A program made the position numbers and the translations under genes. A stretch of 64,000 nt of DNA from Liquidambar formosana (Eukaryota > Streptophyta > Magnoliopsida > Saxifragales > Altingiaceae): assembly GCA_039720395.1 (NCBI GenBank), contig CM077824.1:19491046-19555045 (forward strand), given 5' to 3'. Shown one piece after another: positions 12,481 to 26,700 of this stretch. The number at the start of each line of letters is the position of its first letter. Position 1 is the stretch's first letter. The notes below the pieces were generated by a model that was given only the letters and a program-made list of their open reading frames with translations, was not told where the DNA came from and did no database searches.

Positions 12481-13428
12481 ACACACACTATAATCATTGC
12501 TTGAATAAACGTGGAAAGCACATACCTGAAATATAAATAATACAAACAGATAATAGAAAAACAAAATGATTTTTGAAGTTCTGAATCAACCTGAATGGAG
12601 AACACATACCCCAAAAACGATGAAGCCGACGATGTGCGATAGATGTTTAGGATCCTTCACAGCAAGCCGGCACAAAGTAAGCTGACCATGAGCAAAATTC
12701 AAATTCAAACTCGAATCGGTGGCAAAAATCATTGGTCGATATCCCAAAAATGGGAACCGTTAACAAGATCTTCATGATTGATGAAAATCTGGAATTTTAA
12801 GGAAAATCTCATTAATTTGTTGCCATATCAGTAAATAAGGGCAAGGGTGGTATTCCGTTAATTTGATTCCTAGCAAGCCCCAAAAACGCAGTCGTTTTTG
12901 TTGAGTAATGGACCTGCCACAAAAAGAGAAAGACAATTGGACTTAATGCTAGAAGATTCCCCAAATCAAGTACTTCTGGCTAATTTCCCCTATTATATAT
13001 AATATTTTTATTATGCTATCACTACTATTAGTAGTTAGTACTATGAATGAATGAATGAATGAATTATAATTAATGATTATGTATTTATGACTTTATGATT
13101 TTATGTAGCCCATTTTGTGGAAGAGCAGGTATATGTATTATGTAAATCCTTGATGGCCAAGTGTAAATGTACAATGAAGTAGCCCATTTTTGTGGTTAAT
13201 CAAGCTTACAATATTTGATTAGAAGTAGTTATTTTTAATTTTTTACTTAGGGAAAACAAACTAATAAATACCGAGAACTGGACTGTTCCAAGTTGGTATT
13301 TTTTGGGACGAGACGAGACAATATGTAATTCGGTTCGGTTTCGGTACTAATTTTCAAGTCCCGAATTACTTCGGGACGGAACGGAAATACCCCTGTCCCG
13401 AACCGTCCCATACCAAGTTGCACACCTA

Positions 13429-14069
13429 GTATGGAGAAGGAGAGAGATAAGGGCTGACATAAAACAAGGGTATTTTTATCATAAAAGGGACAGATTGACT
13501 ACTAGACTATTTGGTTGTTCAATTCAAAATTACACAATTCAAGAAAAAAGGAGCTGCTACAGTAATCTACAGTAAAGCACCATCTTTCTCTTTTATGGTT
13601 GGTAGCTGGATGCTATCCCTACATCCCAATTTTATTTTTTATTTTTTTTGTTATTTATCAATCTCTCATCAAAATTATGATCTACTTTCATTCAAGTAAA
13701 TACCTAAATTATAACAAATGCTAATTGAAGTATCAAATTAAATTACTGGTACCATTTAATGTTCCCACAATTTATTTTAATCAAATATTGTAATGGCAAA
13801 TATATGAAGGAAGACAAAATGTCACAATTTAATACTTCTTGGTTCTACATGATTTAATACTTCAAGGATTAGTTATTTAGCTTGAAGTTTAAATGATCTT
13901 GGATAGATTACAAAAACCCCTTCCAATGTTTGACCTATTTTTTTTACATAATCCATCTAAAGAAAAATAGTTGAAATGACCCTTCAAACAACTTACAAAT
14001 TTAGCAATTAGCATCATCATTAATTGCGGTTCATAAATTTAGATGGAAAAATGTCACATGACTATTGTT
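13429..14069. other. AT-rich spacer upstream of the PPR gene
   Basis: No recognisable gene or transposon end apart from the putative hAT target duplication at 13429-13436. Confidence 0.4.
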
Positions 14070-14361
14070 AAGTGGGCATTTGGTGTACCATTTCAAAACA
14101 AAAAGGCATTTTGGAAAAAAACGTTTTCAAAAAATTATTTTTAAAAAGGGCATTGGATGTTTGGTGAACATATATTTTAAAAGTCTTTTTTTGGTAAAAA
14201 ATGGATAAACATCAAGATTTTTTAGTTTTATCGCTTACACTTTTTTACTTTTTCACATACGTTATTTTGAAAAATTACCTCCAATAGCTTTTGCTAAACT
14301 GTATTTTGGAGTAAATAACTTTTTGTAAAAGATAGTTTGAGTGTCTCACCAAACACTTGTA
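14070..14361. mobile_element. MITE-like inverted-repeat element in the PPR 5' region
   Basis: Left GTGGGCATTTGGTGTACC and right TCTCACCAAACACTTG are imperfect inverted ends about 290 bp apart, with an AT-rich non-coding interior. Target duplication is unclear. It lies about 370 bp upstream of the proposed PPR start codon and so may lie in the promoter. Confidence 0.4.
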
Positions 14362-14730
14362 AGATAATGAAAATGGCTTTTATCTTTCAAAAAGACCTCT
14401 CAAACGGCGCGCCAAACACCAACTAAACATTAGAAATGTTTCTTGCAAATTACTGTTGAAGTGCTGATGACCTAATTTAGGAACAACCCGGCAGGGGCAA
14501 AACAAAACCGGCTTGATCCGGGCAGGGTATGCAAGTCCTGACTCGGTCGGTCTGTGAACAAGCCAAGCGAGCGGTAGCGGTTCATCGACCAGCCGGTCCA
14601 TCTCCAAAAGATAAGATCTTCAAAAAAATCTTACTGTTTCTACTGCATAAGGCTCTCTCTGGTTCCGAGTTCAAACTTCAGAAGCTATCACACACTTGCT
14701 TGACATCAGAAAACCCACCTCTGCTCTCAA

Positions 14731-17700
14731 ATGCCTCAAACCCTGTTTCTCAAACCATTCCTTTCAGCTCCATACAATCATTGGAGGTTTGTTCTGTCAA
14801 CTCTTCTTCCTTCAATTTCCATAAAACCCTAGGAAGTTTCTGCCTTTCTGGGATTTAATAATGGCTCATTTTTCTTCTTCTTTCTATGTTTACTTTGAAA
14901 CTTGAAGTGGGTTTTTGTTTTTATTTTTTTGAAGCTCCATTTTGGGGTTGGAATTATTGCTCTTATATTCCATATTTTATCCAAACAGCTTTAAGGTATT
15001 GGGCTTCACACACATACATGTGTGTTAATCTCAATTTTATGTGGTTGTGATAATTTTGCCAGGCTTGTGTTTAATGTGTGGTCTGAAGTATACTTGTCGA
15101 GAAAGATTGTTCTTTTCATTGGTTGTAACTTTTGTGATGTAATTTTATGTTGTTAATCGCATTACCCCATTCTCTTTGTCAAAAACTGTTGGAGCAATTA
15201 TGTGCGATGGTGTCGGATCATTTTTAGGTATTCATGAAATGCCAATGTTTTAAGATTTTTAGGAATTCTTGAATTGTACAATTCGCAATGGTAGAGTTCC
15301 TTACAGAATTACATATACACACTATGAAATAATTCTGCTTCCTTGGGACAAGCAAACAGGCCCTTAGAATAGTTTTCTCAGAATTTAACCTTAATGCTCT
15401 GTTTGGTTGCTTAGAAGACTGCTGGGAAACAGAACATTTTAAAATGTTGAATTTTCTACGTGTCATTTAATGGGACCCGTTAGATATATAAACACTGTTA
15501 CTTGACTTAACATAATACAAGTAATTGCCCAAGTTGAGTTGAGTTGAGTTGGAAATTAGAAAACAAGAACATAAAAGGTTTAGCATTTCTGAAATGGTGC
15601 AATAAAAAGTTGAGAAATGTTATTTATTTATTTTTTAAATGGAGGTCTTTGAGCAACTGAAAATGACTTGTTATTGAAAATTTTCTTCATTTTCATTTTA
15701 GGAATGAGGTGGCCCTAAGATTTGTAGTTGTGATTTGTTTATTAGGGAGTATTATTTTTTTCTTGGCAGCCTAATGGAGGGCAAAGTAATGCTTTTGCCA
15801 AGCATCTGTTATTCTTGATAAGTTATCTGGTAACAATATGATCTGTTGTCATTATTTTCAGTAATCGGAAGGCACTTGCAAATTCAATTGATGCCAACAT
15901 TAAGATCCATGGAAGAATGGTGGTAGTTTCTATGGGCATGTTAACACCAAGAAAGTTCATGCGGAAAAGGAAGAAAGTAGAAGTTTTCAAAGATGCAGCT
16001 GACGAAGCAGATCAGAAAAACTGGAGGAGATTGATGAAGGAAATTGAGGAAGTGGGTTCTGCAGTTTCGGTACTCAGAAGCGAAAGGACCAGAGATCGAC
16101 CTCTTCCTAGAGATCTGATTCTGGGCACTTTGGTCAGATTTAAGCAGCTAAAGAAATGGAGCCTTGTTAGTGAGGTAGGAAAAGGAACTCTTCTTTATTC
16201 CTTCTTTCAGACGAAGGAAATGTTATTTTCTGTCAAAGTAGTGCAATTTTGTAGAAGATAACATGGATTTATATGTTGCAATATTTATGATAATTGTTTG
16301 AGCATTGTGCCAGACAATTTTAATTGCCTTCTGACGATGAGAAGCTGTAGCCAAAGAGCTGATGTAAAATTAGCACTTTAGAAATATTAGTGAAAAAAAG
16401 GCATGAAGGCACACTCAATTGCTCTTTCCTTCAGACGAAGTAATTGTTATTTTTCATCTATGTAGCATGGACACTTCCACAGAGAAGTTGTGTTTGTGCT
16501 GGACATGTGTCAGACACCGACATTTCTTCTACATTCCTTGTCAAGTGTTTGACACACGGAAGATATCATTAATTTGTAGAATTAATATTTAATTTGGAAC
16601 ATAGCTAACACTCAATTGACATGTAGTAGATATTGGATACTATAGGATATGGATTTTATTTCATTTTAGAATATACTTGTAAATAAGATTATTATAATGA
16701 CATGTAAATTATAAACCTGGGAATTTTGTAAATTAGGGGCTTGTTTGGGAATTTTAAAAACTGGACCAGGCTGGGTCCACTCCCTAACTGTTATTTGGTT
16801 TTTAAATAACCCAACTCTCAGTTCGTTTGAAAAAAACTGTGTTTATGCATTGTTTTAAGCCAAAAGTTGAACAAATTAGCAGGAAAAAGAATTGAACGAT
16901 GTGAAATCAAAATTGATCAGACTTATTGGCTAGGTTTTTAGTTTTGCCAAACAACTCCTATAAGTGAGATGTAATGTTAGTTTGAATTAGAGGAGTGTTA
17001 ATCATATCCTTTTGCAGTGTCCTCACCACTTTTGGATTCCTTTCTTTTTTTTTTTTTTTTTGTGTTTGATGAAGTAAATTTTATATTAAAAAAAGGCTAA
17101 GCCCAAGTACATGAAACATATAAAAGCACTCAAGCAAAAAAAGAAAGACCCCTTTATAGTATTAGGGGATGAACAAAATGTACGAAAGACGGATTACATG
17201 TATTAGCATAACTAGAATACCACAAATAAAGATTCTTTGTAAAAAGGGATTTGAGGTCAATGATCGATTTTTCAATCCCATCAAAAGTTCTAAGGTTCCT
17301 CTCTTTCCAAACGCTGTCATACGTCTATGTCTAATTGTCATACTACATGGAAGTAGTGTTAATTGTGAACAAGTAGATGTCTGACCAAATGTTCAACTTT
17401 GTAAAATAGAAGTTTTAGAAATATGGTCTTAAATGAAGCAGAATGGTGAATCAGGATTTGTGGAGCCATCCCAAAGAGTTAGAATGAAGGCTTTGATGAA
17501 TCGAGTTGAGCACCTTTCTTTAACCCATTCCATTTGCTGAGGATGGGAAGCTTTAGGCAGACTAAAGAGGATAAGAGTCATGTAAAATGCCAACATTAGC
17601 AATTTTCTAGTTTCTGTATGGGTGCCTCAATGTTTTCATTAGTGCAGAATATTCAATTGGTGGGTCACTTTCCCTGTGGACATAGCTCAAAAATGGTGTT

Positions 17701-20700
17701 AATTGATTAGACCACCCATTCTAAAACAGTAAAACCAAAGACAAAGTGCTGTGATATGGATAATTGTTTTAAAAAAGCAGTAAGAACATTTGGATTCCCT
17801 CGGTGCCATCCAAGGTGCCTTTTTTCTTATGGTTAGTGGCACACAACAAGTGTCTTACCATTGAAAATTTGGTTAGAATGAGGTGGGAGTTACCTAATAG
17901 ATGCATTATGTGTAAAAAGGTGGCGGAATCGGTGAACCACCTTTTCATTCAGTGTGAGATGGCAAGAAGTCTATGGGAACTAATTTTCAACCTTTTTGGC
18001 ATTAGATGGGTCTTGCCTTACTCTCCTCATGACCTAATTGCGGGATGGTGGGTTATAGGTGCAAAGAAAGAAGCCAAGGCCGTTTGGAGGATGGTTCCTC
18101 ATGCTCTTTTTTGGTGCATTTGGAAAGAACGTAACTTGAGAACTTTTGAAGGAGAGGAGTCCTCTATTGTGAAACTTAAAGCATCTTTGGTCAATTCTCC
18201 TTTTTGGTGGTTTTGTAACTACATGCGTGGTAGTAACCCTTCTTTTTTATCTTTTGTCAACTCCCTTTCTTTGTAATTGGGTGTTGGGGGTTTTTTGGTG
18301 GTTCCTTTTTGTACATGGAACTTAGTTTTTTTTCTATTGTATATGTCTTATGTACGAGGGTTTAAGCCCTTTTTTTTTAATACAATCATTACCTTATCAA
18401 AAAAAAAGAAAAAAAAAAAAAGCAGTTCATGTAGTCAGATGAGAATTATCCTGTGGGAAGGGAATGCAGGGTTTTTTAATAATACAGATTTTGAGGCATC
18501 TTGCATTCAACAAGTAACTAATAGATTTAATTGTTTGGATAGATGTTTGCCTTCTTTTATATATATGAATTGACTATTCCCCAATTGTGTTACTTTTAGT
18601 GATTACTATGTTTGCAATGTTCCTATAGGTTGTTCTATATATATGTTATATGTTTGCTTTGTTTTCTAGATTCTTGAATGGCTACGGAGTCAGCACTGGT
18701 GGGACTTCAATGAAATGGATTTCCTGATGCTTATTACGGCATATGGAAAGCAAGGGGACTTTAATAGGGCTGAAAGGGTTTTGAGCTACATGAATAAGAA
18801 GGGCTATGCGCCAAGTGTGATATCCCATACTGCTCTTATGGAAGCGTACGGAAGAGGAGGCCAATACAATAAAGCAGAAGCGATATTTCGAAGGATGCAG
18901 TCTTCAGGCCCCGAACCTTCTGCTTTAACATATCAAATTATTCTCAAGATGTTTGTCACGGTAATCCCTCTTTATTGAAGCCTTTCTTTAAATTGTTATG
19001 GTACTCGTTTCAAAGGTTTGCTGTTTCCAAAAAAAAAAAAAAAAAAAGGGTTTGCTAATCTTATATGATGTCATCAACTCTTAATTTTATCTTTAGTAAG
19101 AATATTTTATTTAAAGCAGAAGCTACTCAGGAATTATGCAAAATTATATAAATGGGTGGTTGGTCATACTATTTTTATTAAATTTTTTTTTCCTGGTATA
19201 ACATGTGCTCTACATTAAAAAATTCTAGAGAATCCTTGATTGTGAACTAAATCGAGTCTAATTACATTAAGTTAAGAAAAATTTGCAGTTTGATCCAAAG
19301 GGGGAATGTTTGAATCTCCATAAAATTGTGAAAATTGTGTTTAATATATAATAACAATAATAACCAAATTAAAAAAAGATATTTTTCTTTTTCCTGTTTT
19401 AACAGTTGCATATGCTTACATCCATTGCAAATGTTATAGAAAAATACATCAAGGCAGACCCCATATTACAATATTTGTGATAATTAGGATCTATCACAAT
19501 TATTTATTTTACAAATTATGAATTCCTTAGGTTTTGTGTTGCATTCCTGGAAAATGTGATGCACAAATGGGTTTAGAGTGTTTACACTATAATGTGATTA
19601 GTTTCTTTTTTATTTCTTATTTGGTTAAAGCTTATTTTTTCAAAATAAGAGTGACTGACCCCAGAAAACACATAAATTTGAATTGATCTGTTGTTATTTT
19701 ACTTATGTTCTACTGATCTGATGCATGCGTTTGTTTGAGTATCTATCTTACAACCTCATAAATGTAAGACTACTGCAGGGAGACAAGTTTAAGGAAGCTG
19801 AAGAAATTTTTGAGACTCTTTTGAATGAGGAGAAATCACCTTTGAAACCAGACCAAAAAATGTTCCACATGATGATTTATATGTATAGAAAGGCTGGGAG
19901 TTATGAAAAAGCTCGCAAAGTATTTGCTCTAATGGCTGAGCGAGGAGTTCCACAATCTTCAGTTACTTATAATAGCCTAATGTCATTTGGAACCAATTAC
20001 AAGGAGGTTTCAAATATATATGACCAGGTAAAATTTTGAAGACCATATCTCTGATTCTTATATTGTTAGATGACAACCTGCAGTTGCAGTCACTTGGTAG
20101 AAATAGCTATGATCATTAACTGTGAGCCTGCAACAATAGTTCCCTGGTCTGTGATTTGGGACATTTTGTTTCTGCCATTTTGACCTTTTTCATGTGCAAA
20201 GGACATTTAAAACTTTTCTCTCTGTTTTGGTTGGTGGGTTCTATTCTCTGTCATTAGGTAAAGAAATTTGTCGTCTTTGATTTTTCTTTCTATGTTTTGC
20301 TTCATGAATATGTAAAAGTAATATCCATTATAATTAAATGCATTAGCATCATTTATGGGATGCCCAAAGGTTTTCATTTTATTTTTCTTTCAATTGTAGG
20401 ATACATTTAAGGCTTATTTCTTTAGCCATTATAATCTGGATGTATGTGGTATATATTGAGAAATTTCACATACCACATCGGATAAATATTGAATTTCACA
20501 TGGCTTTATATGGCTGTTTGGGCCCTCCACATATAGCTTAAGCTTTTAGGTTAGAAACTTAACAGTATATGTTATTTTTTGTAACATTAGAGGCTTTGCA
20601 TTTGCAGTAATGGTCTGAGGCATGTAATCAGTGTTCTAAAAATCAAATTTAAATTTTAACTATGATAGTGAAAAAAATATAATGTTTGAATAGACAACCA

Positions 20701-23700
20701 AGTTGATGATGTTGTTTGAACATATCCTTGGTGGGTAAGATCCTTGCTGATGAGGTGATCAAAAAACAAGTTGCGAAATTGAGAAATAGAACCATCTGAT
20801 TTTTTCAAACTTCTTGACCTGGTTCTGTAGGAGCAAGTCAGAAAGATTGATAAATAGAACCATCTAATTTGATTCGTTCTCAGCCATGAGATGATCATCT
20901 TAGGGTGATCAACATATGAACACGTGCTAAATTTTATTTTATCTTTATCAATTACAAGTGAGATATCCTTATAAAAAATAAAAAATAAAAAATAAATTAA
21001 CATGTGACATTCCAACACATAAATGGGTTGCATAAAACGGAATACTAATTTGACAATAATCGCGCTCAATGGTCCGATTACACGTATTGGAAAGACTCTG
21101 AAAGAGACATGGCACTTGGGTGGTGAAAAATAATAAACAAATAAAATAATGAGATGGTGGTTGTTATTTTGTTTTATATAAAAGGGAGAGTCAACATATA
21201 TATTTCTCTTAAAAAAATATTACTGTTTGTATAGCATTGGACATGGGTAAAAAAATCATCTTGGATATAGGGTTTTATGTTCTCACAAGTGATGGACTAG
21301 CTATAGGGTCACAAACTCGATCGACTTGAGTGTTTCTAAAGTGGTTTACTTTAATTTCACCGAATAAAGAAATAAAAAGAAAAGTAGAATCTTAATTTGG
21401 CATGCATTTGTCACTTTAGCCTATTTTGTTAGCAATTACATGGTACTAGGGTTCCTTTTGATTAATAATTACTAAAGTATAGTTTTCAGGGGATTTCTGA
21501 ATGCAATTGAGTTCTGAGCTTTAATATTTGGCTTCAAGTTCATCTACTGTCTCTGGAGAATATAAGAAAATGCCTTAAAATAGGAGACTATTGACAAGTC
21601 TATTCAGCTTGAATTCAACCAAGACCAGATTATCCGCTATAGCAAGTTCTTAAGGATTAAAATGAACTGAATATCCGCTTAAGGCTGGTTTCAAACTTAA
21701 GAGATCTAATGAACATGAGGAGTAGAGAATTAAAGTCTTCCAGATTTATCCTTTGTATGCAGCTATGAAGGAGCAAGATGAATTGATTTGGTGGGGTGCA
21801 AAAGAATTTTCAAGTGATACTTGGATTTGTGTTGGAGGGCGAAGAAGAGGGGGGAAAAAAAACCAATAATTTTGTGTAAGGACTTGCATATGACTTGCAT
21901 TAGTTTGAGCTGGTCAAAAAGTATCTGATATAAGCTTCAAAAGTATGATGGAAATGGTCGGCCTCATCAAGTTTTGATTGAAACTGGCATATTCTGGTTA
22001 GGTACTTAGGTTTACCGAAAAAACACAAAAGTCCTAACAAATTGAAAAGTAGGTAAAACTGTTTTGGCTGAGTGAGCCAGGTCAGTTTTATGCTTATGTA
22101 AAACCAGGTTGAAGTAAATGAAAAATATGTTAATGTCCTTAAAATTTTAAGGAAGGGGAGTCTCTTGATGTGACCATTACTTGCCATCTGTCATCAGACA
22201 GCTCAGGAGAGGGTATCCGTATGTAGAACACAGGCACACATGAAGTTACATTCTTAAAAACCAAAGAGTACACAATTTTCAAACTGAACATTCAAACTCA
22301 AGAGTCCAAACATATACAATTCAATTAACAGCAGAGGTTGTAAATACTTTTGGAAAGAATTATGGTAATTTGTGTGTGGGAATATGTATTATATACACAC
22401 ATGAGTTGTGCACAACGAAACAAAAAAACCAAATAATTAAAGAAAAGAGAGACAGACAAAAAAAAAAAAAAAAGAAGAAGAAGAAGAAAAAAAAAAGAGA
22501 AAGAAAAAGCGAAAAAGAATGCAATTTAATTTAAACACATGAAGAGAAAACAGACAGAAAAAAAAAGACTTTTTAAAAAATAGAGCATTCCAAGTTTGTC
22601 AATTGAACTGAGTGCTCTAATATGGAAAAAAAAAAAAAGAGTGAATGAAAGAGATGAACAAACTTGGTAGATGCTATAATTTGTGTTGTCTAATTACTGC
22701 CCTTGACAAAACATAATCGGTCAAAAGTAGTGACTTGCAAATAAGAACATACTTCCACTATTATAGAACAATTGCAAGCAACTCAATATGCTAACTATAG
22801 TTAAAGAAAGGAAGTAAGGGGTAGAAACCCACTTTGATCACCTGCTTAGATTTTATGAAATTGAGTTGTAGTGGGAAAGGGATAATGGGTAACATTTATG
22901 AATTCAAATTCTAAATAAATCTAATTTAGCCAATATTATTGTGCCGCATCTTAATAAAAGGGGGGTCAGAGTGAATGAGAGAAGAGCATTTGGGTGGGAA
23001 TATGCCACATCAGCGTACTGGGTTTTATATAATAGTTTAGATATATATATTCAATCAGGAAAAAAACTTGTTTGTCTCTGGTTGATATGAGCCCTCTGCT
23101 AAAGTTTCTTAGGCAGCTGACTAGCATCAGGTGTAGATACTGTCGGAAAGAATTCTGAGAATTTGTCCGTGTGTGTGGGACAAGTATGAGTATGCATATA
23201 TATGTATAGATAATATTCAATCAGGAAAAACTTGGTTGATATGACCTGTTCTGCTCAAGTTTCCTAGGGAGTTGAAGTTGGTACCAATTACCAAACTTAC
23301 GTTTTAAAATTTAAACATTTTATAAATTTTACTAAGTGATTGACTTTCTTTTTGTGCTTACACACGAGGGTCAGACATATACATTTTCACCCATGTAGTT
23401 ATACTGTATGTTCAACTACAGTTTCCTAATATTGGAGTTCTCTATTGTTTTGTTTTTTCTCATTCCTTTTTTTATTAATCTTTCTATAATAATGATGTCA
23501 TGACTAATGAAGTAAACGACTTTCTGTAGATGCAAAGATCTGGTCTACGACCTGATGTTGTGAGCTATGCCTTACTCATTAATGCTTATGGTAAAGCTAG
23601 AAGGGAAGAAGAAGCATTAGCCGTTTTTGAGGAGATGCTGGATGCCGGTGTCAGGTGTGTAGGTATTCGATTGTTGTCCTTATGATACAGCAAGCACAAG

Positions 23701-26700
23701 GTTCTAAAACTGAAGTAGTGAAAATTTGGTCTTATTTTTCAGTAGAATTGTCAAAATATTATCAGCTCACTGATCTCATAAAATGCAGCTCCCTTTGATC
23801 TGAAAAAATAATGTGGTGAACATGCATAGTTATGGAAAGAATTCATTTAATTTTTTTTTTTAATTTTTATTAATCAGCAACGAAAAAGAAATATATTAAA
23901 GAGAAACAAGAGAAAGTACAAGGGTGACAAGGAGTCCACCAAAAGAAAGTCCTTGTGGACAATAAAAGACTGGAAAAAAGAAAAGAAAAAAAGAAGCAAG
24001 AAAAGGGAAAAAATTACACTTAACAAACAGATAACCAATCTGATTTTATAACAAACAAAGGAATTTCCACAAAATCCTTCAAAATTGAAGCCCAAAAGGA
24101 AGCCAAGAAATGGACCTGATCCCACAAGCTGTCCAAATCAACCAACTTATCCTAAAAAATGCTAGCATTTCTCTCCAACCGGTTATGCTTCTCCCAAAAT
24201 CCACAAATACCATCTCTAATTAAGTGATATATTATATTCTATGAAGCACAGATACGGATATGGGATATAGAGATGATGCGATACGGATACACCGATTCGG
24301 CAATTCTAAAAAAATGTAGGATATGATACAGGCAGGGATACGTTAATAAATAAATATATTAATATTAATATTTGGTCTAAAACATATATAATGAACATAA
24401 AAGAAGTTTGAAACATCTTCAAAATCAATTAATATGCAAGAATAGATGTTACAAAGAACACATCCATGAGCATAAACCATGTTCATCATTCATAAAATAA
24501 AAAAATAAATAAAAAATAAAAAACCTAGCAAAACATTAACATTACGAAATAGCCATTTAACTCTATTGCTTTATAATTGTTGCCCTAAAAGATAGATAGT
24601 GGAAAGAGAACTAATATAAAATAATTAAAATGGGTTTATTGTTTCAATCAAAGTAGGGGTATTTCTTTAAATTAACCCCCGTTTATTTAAAAAATAAATA
24701 ATTACAAACTAACTCTAAAGGAATCCCAAATGTATGCGAGATGTATCTGAGGTGTATCCAAGAAGTATCCGAGGTGTATCCGATGACGTGGCAATGTGTG
24801 TTATTGTTCCAATACGTACAGAGAGTATTTGATACGTATCGGGGAGTATCTTAGGTGTATCGTATTCGATACGGATTCGTTGGGGGGTTTTGAAGTATCT
24901 GTGCTTCATAGATTATATTTATGATATTATGTATACATTATATATATATAGGGAGATAATCAAGTGCAGACCATCTGGGACAGATGGCACAGTTGGGAGG
25001 TATGCGTGACTTTCATGTGCATGCTTGTGTTTGCCTTGCATGTCTCCCAAATCCCAATTGTGAGATCCCAATCGTAAATATATACACACATTATTTATAT
25101 TATGTACTGTAACCTATCATTTACTATTTTTTGAAATTACCTTAATTATACTCGGTGGATATATTGATGATGTTGAGATTTATATTAGAGGCCTCCAATA
25201 AGTGATTATCGACAATGTTGGAGAAATTTTAGTCTTAGAGTAAGATAGATAAAGTGGAGAGGTACATTTGAAGTGTTGTGTGACAAGAGAATACCTATCA
25301 AGTTAAGAAGAAAATTTTAGACGATTGGGTATATGACAAGCTATGCTTTATGGAATTGAATGTTGGGTAATTAAGAAACATGTGCAGCAGAAATGAGGAT
25401 GCTAAGATGGATGGACAAGTGGTAATATAAGGAAAAATATAATAAGAAATGAGTACATTCATGAAAAGGTAGGAGTGATACCAAATGAGGAAAAGATGAG
25501 GGAGAATCGCTTAAGGTGTTTTGGTCATATGCTACATAGACCGAGGAATGCATTTGTACGGATAGGTGACTTGATTCAAGTGAAGGTCTCAAAAGGACAA
25601 GAGAAAGGCTCAAAATAATGTGGTTATAGGCGGTGAGAAAGGAGATGTGTCTAAGGATTTAAGTAATTTAATAGAGGATATGACCGTGATAGAATTGAAT
25701 TGCGTAAAAAGATTCATGTAGCCTTTTCTATGTAGTTGCCAGTTGGGATTAAGTTTTTGTTGAGTATGTTATTGAAGTGCTTGTGTTGTTACTGGTTGGG
25801 AAATGGTGTTAAGTTGGGTTGGGCTTGGACTGTGGAGGGTCAAGTAACGTGGGTACATGATATGAATATATGCGACCAGCTGAACTTAACTCATTCATTA
25901 TTACATTATGAAGTTAAATCCTAACTCAATGCAGTTGGTTGCAATCCATTTATTATTACAGGACAAAGTTTAATCCTAATCCAATGCATTTAGTTGCAGG
26001 TCAATTACAACCTGTACTTTATTTATTTATTTTAAATATTGAGGAAATCCTTTGGGCAAACCCTAGGCCCATATAAGACCCCACAGCCCATATGGACCGG
26101 GTAAGACCAAGGCCCATAAGAACCATAAAACCTTGTGTGGGTGGCCCCAAGGGGTTTAGCAAGAGTCAAACTCACAACCTCCACTATCTAAGGGCGTGGT
26201 CCCTTATTGTTTTTATCAAATAATCCTCCTTCATCAATAGGAAACTTAAGGTCTGTAAATCCGAACCCAATTATAAATTTCTTTTGGTGAGGCCATGCAT
26301 TTATGGTTGTAGAATTGGCAATAACAAAATTGAGTTGATCTGAATGCATTGAACTCGAATTAAACTTGTAACTAATTTGACACAACTCGACCTCGACCGA
26401 ACCCGAAACAACATGGGGAGGCAACTTGACCTGAACTGAACCCAAAACAGCATGAATTGGCATTGGGTTGAATTTATGGTTGCATTCATGCTTGCATTGG
26501 TAGTGATTGGCACCCCTATCTGTAGTCATCATTGATTGCACGGACAGTTTGATATCCTTTCTGGTTTTGTATCAACTTTTATTGGTTACTGCATGATTGG
26601 GAAACTTCTCTCTCTCTCTTTCTCTCTCCCTGCACATGCTAGTGGAAAACCATTAAACATACTAAATTTTATATAATTTGATGAGCTATTAAAGTTGACT

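Larger units (their letters stand above)
4220..12990. mobile_element. 8.8-kb Mutator-like element (Kaonashi-type MULE) with transposase and Ulp1-like cargo
   Basis: The element starts GGGGCGTTTGGG and ends GGCTAATTTCCCC. CATTATATA (4211-4219) and TATTATATA (12991-12999) form a 9-bp target duplication with one transition. Two convergent decayed genes lie inside: on + a coiled-coil protein with a C-terminal Ulp1/C48 protease domain (5036-7731), and on - a MURA-type transposase (9240-11748). MULEs carrying Ulp1-like genes are known in plants as Kaonashi elements, so the family name is by analogy of architecture. Both genes have stops or frameshifts, so this copy appears immobile on its own. Confidence 0.8.
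3952..13428. mobile_element. hAT-like element split by a nested MULE
   Basis: The left end reads TAGGGGTGCAACTTGGT and the right end, read inward, TAGGTGTGCAACTTGGT: inverted repeats with hAT-like TAGGG starts. Both subterminal regions are rich in TTCGGGAC/GGTTCGG motifs, in opposite orientation at the two ends. Flanks GCATAGAG (3944-3951) and GTATGGAG (13429-13436) match at 6 of 8 positions with two transitions, compatible with an aged 8-bp hAT target duplication. Without the nested MULE the element would be about 0.7 kb and non-coding. A short (GAAT)n run lies at 13043-13065. Confidence 0.65.

Noticed and set aside
12180..12614. Open frame of 144 codons on the minus strand (hydrophobic, Cys- and Tyr-rich)
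   Set aside because: It overlies the 188-bp tandem repeats at the MULE right end. Composition follows AT-rich repeat DNA and there is no recognisable domain.
14529..14858. Open frame of 109 codons as PPR exon 1
   Set aside because: It is in a different frame from the 56-nt exon starting at 14731, which joins the second exon in frame across a good donor site.
24938..25085. Possible small inverted element around CAGACCATCTGGGACAGATGG
   Set aside because: Only short imperfect internal palindromes and no paired ends or duplication.
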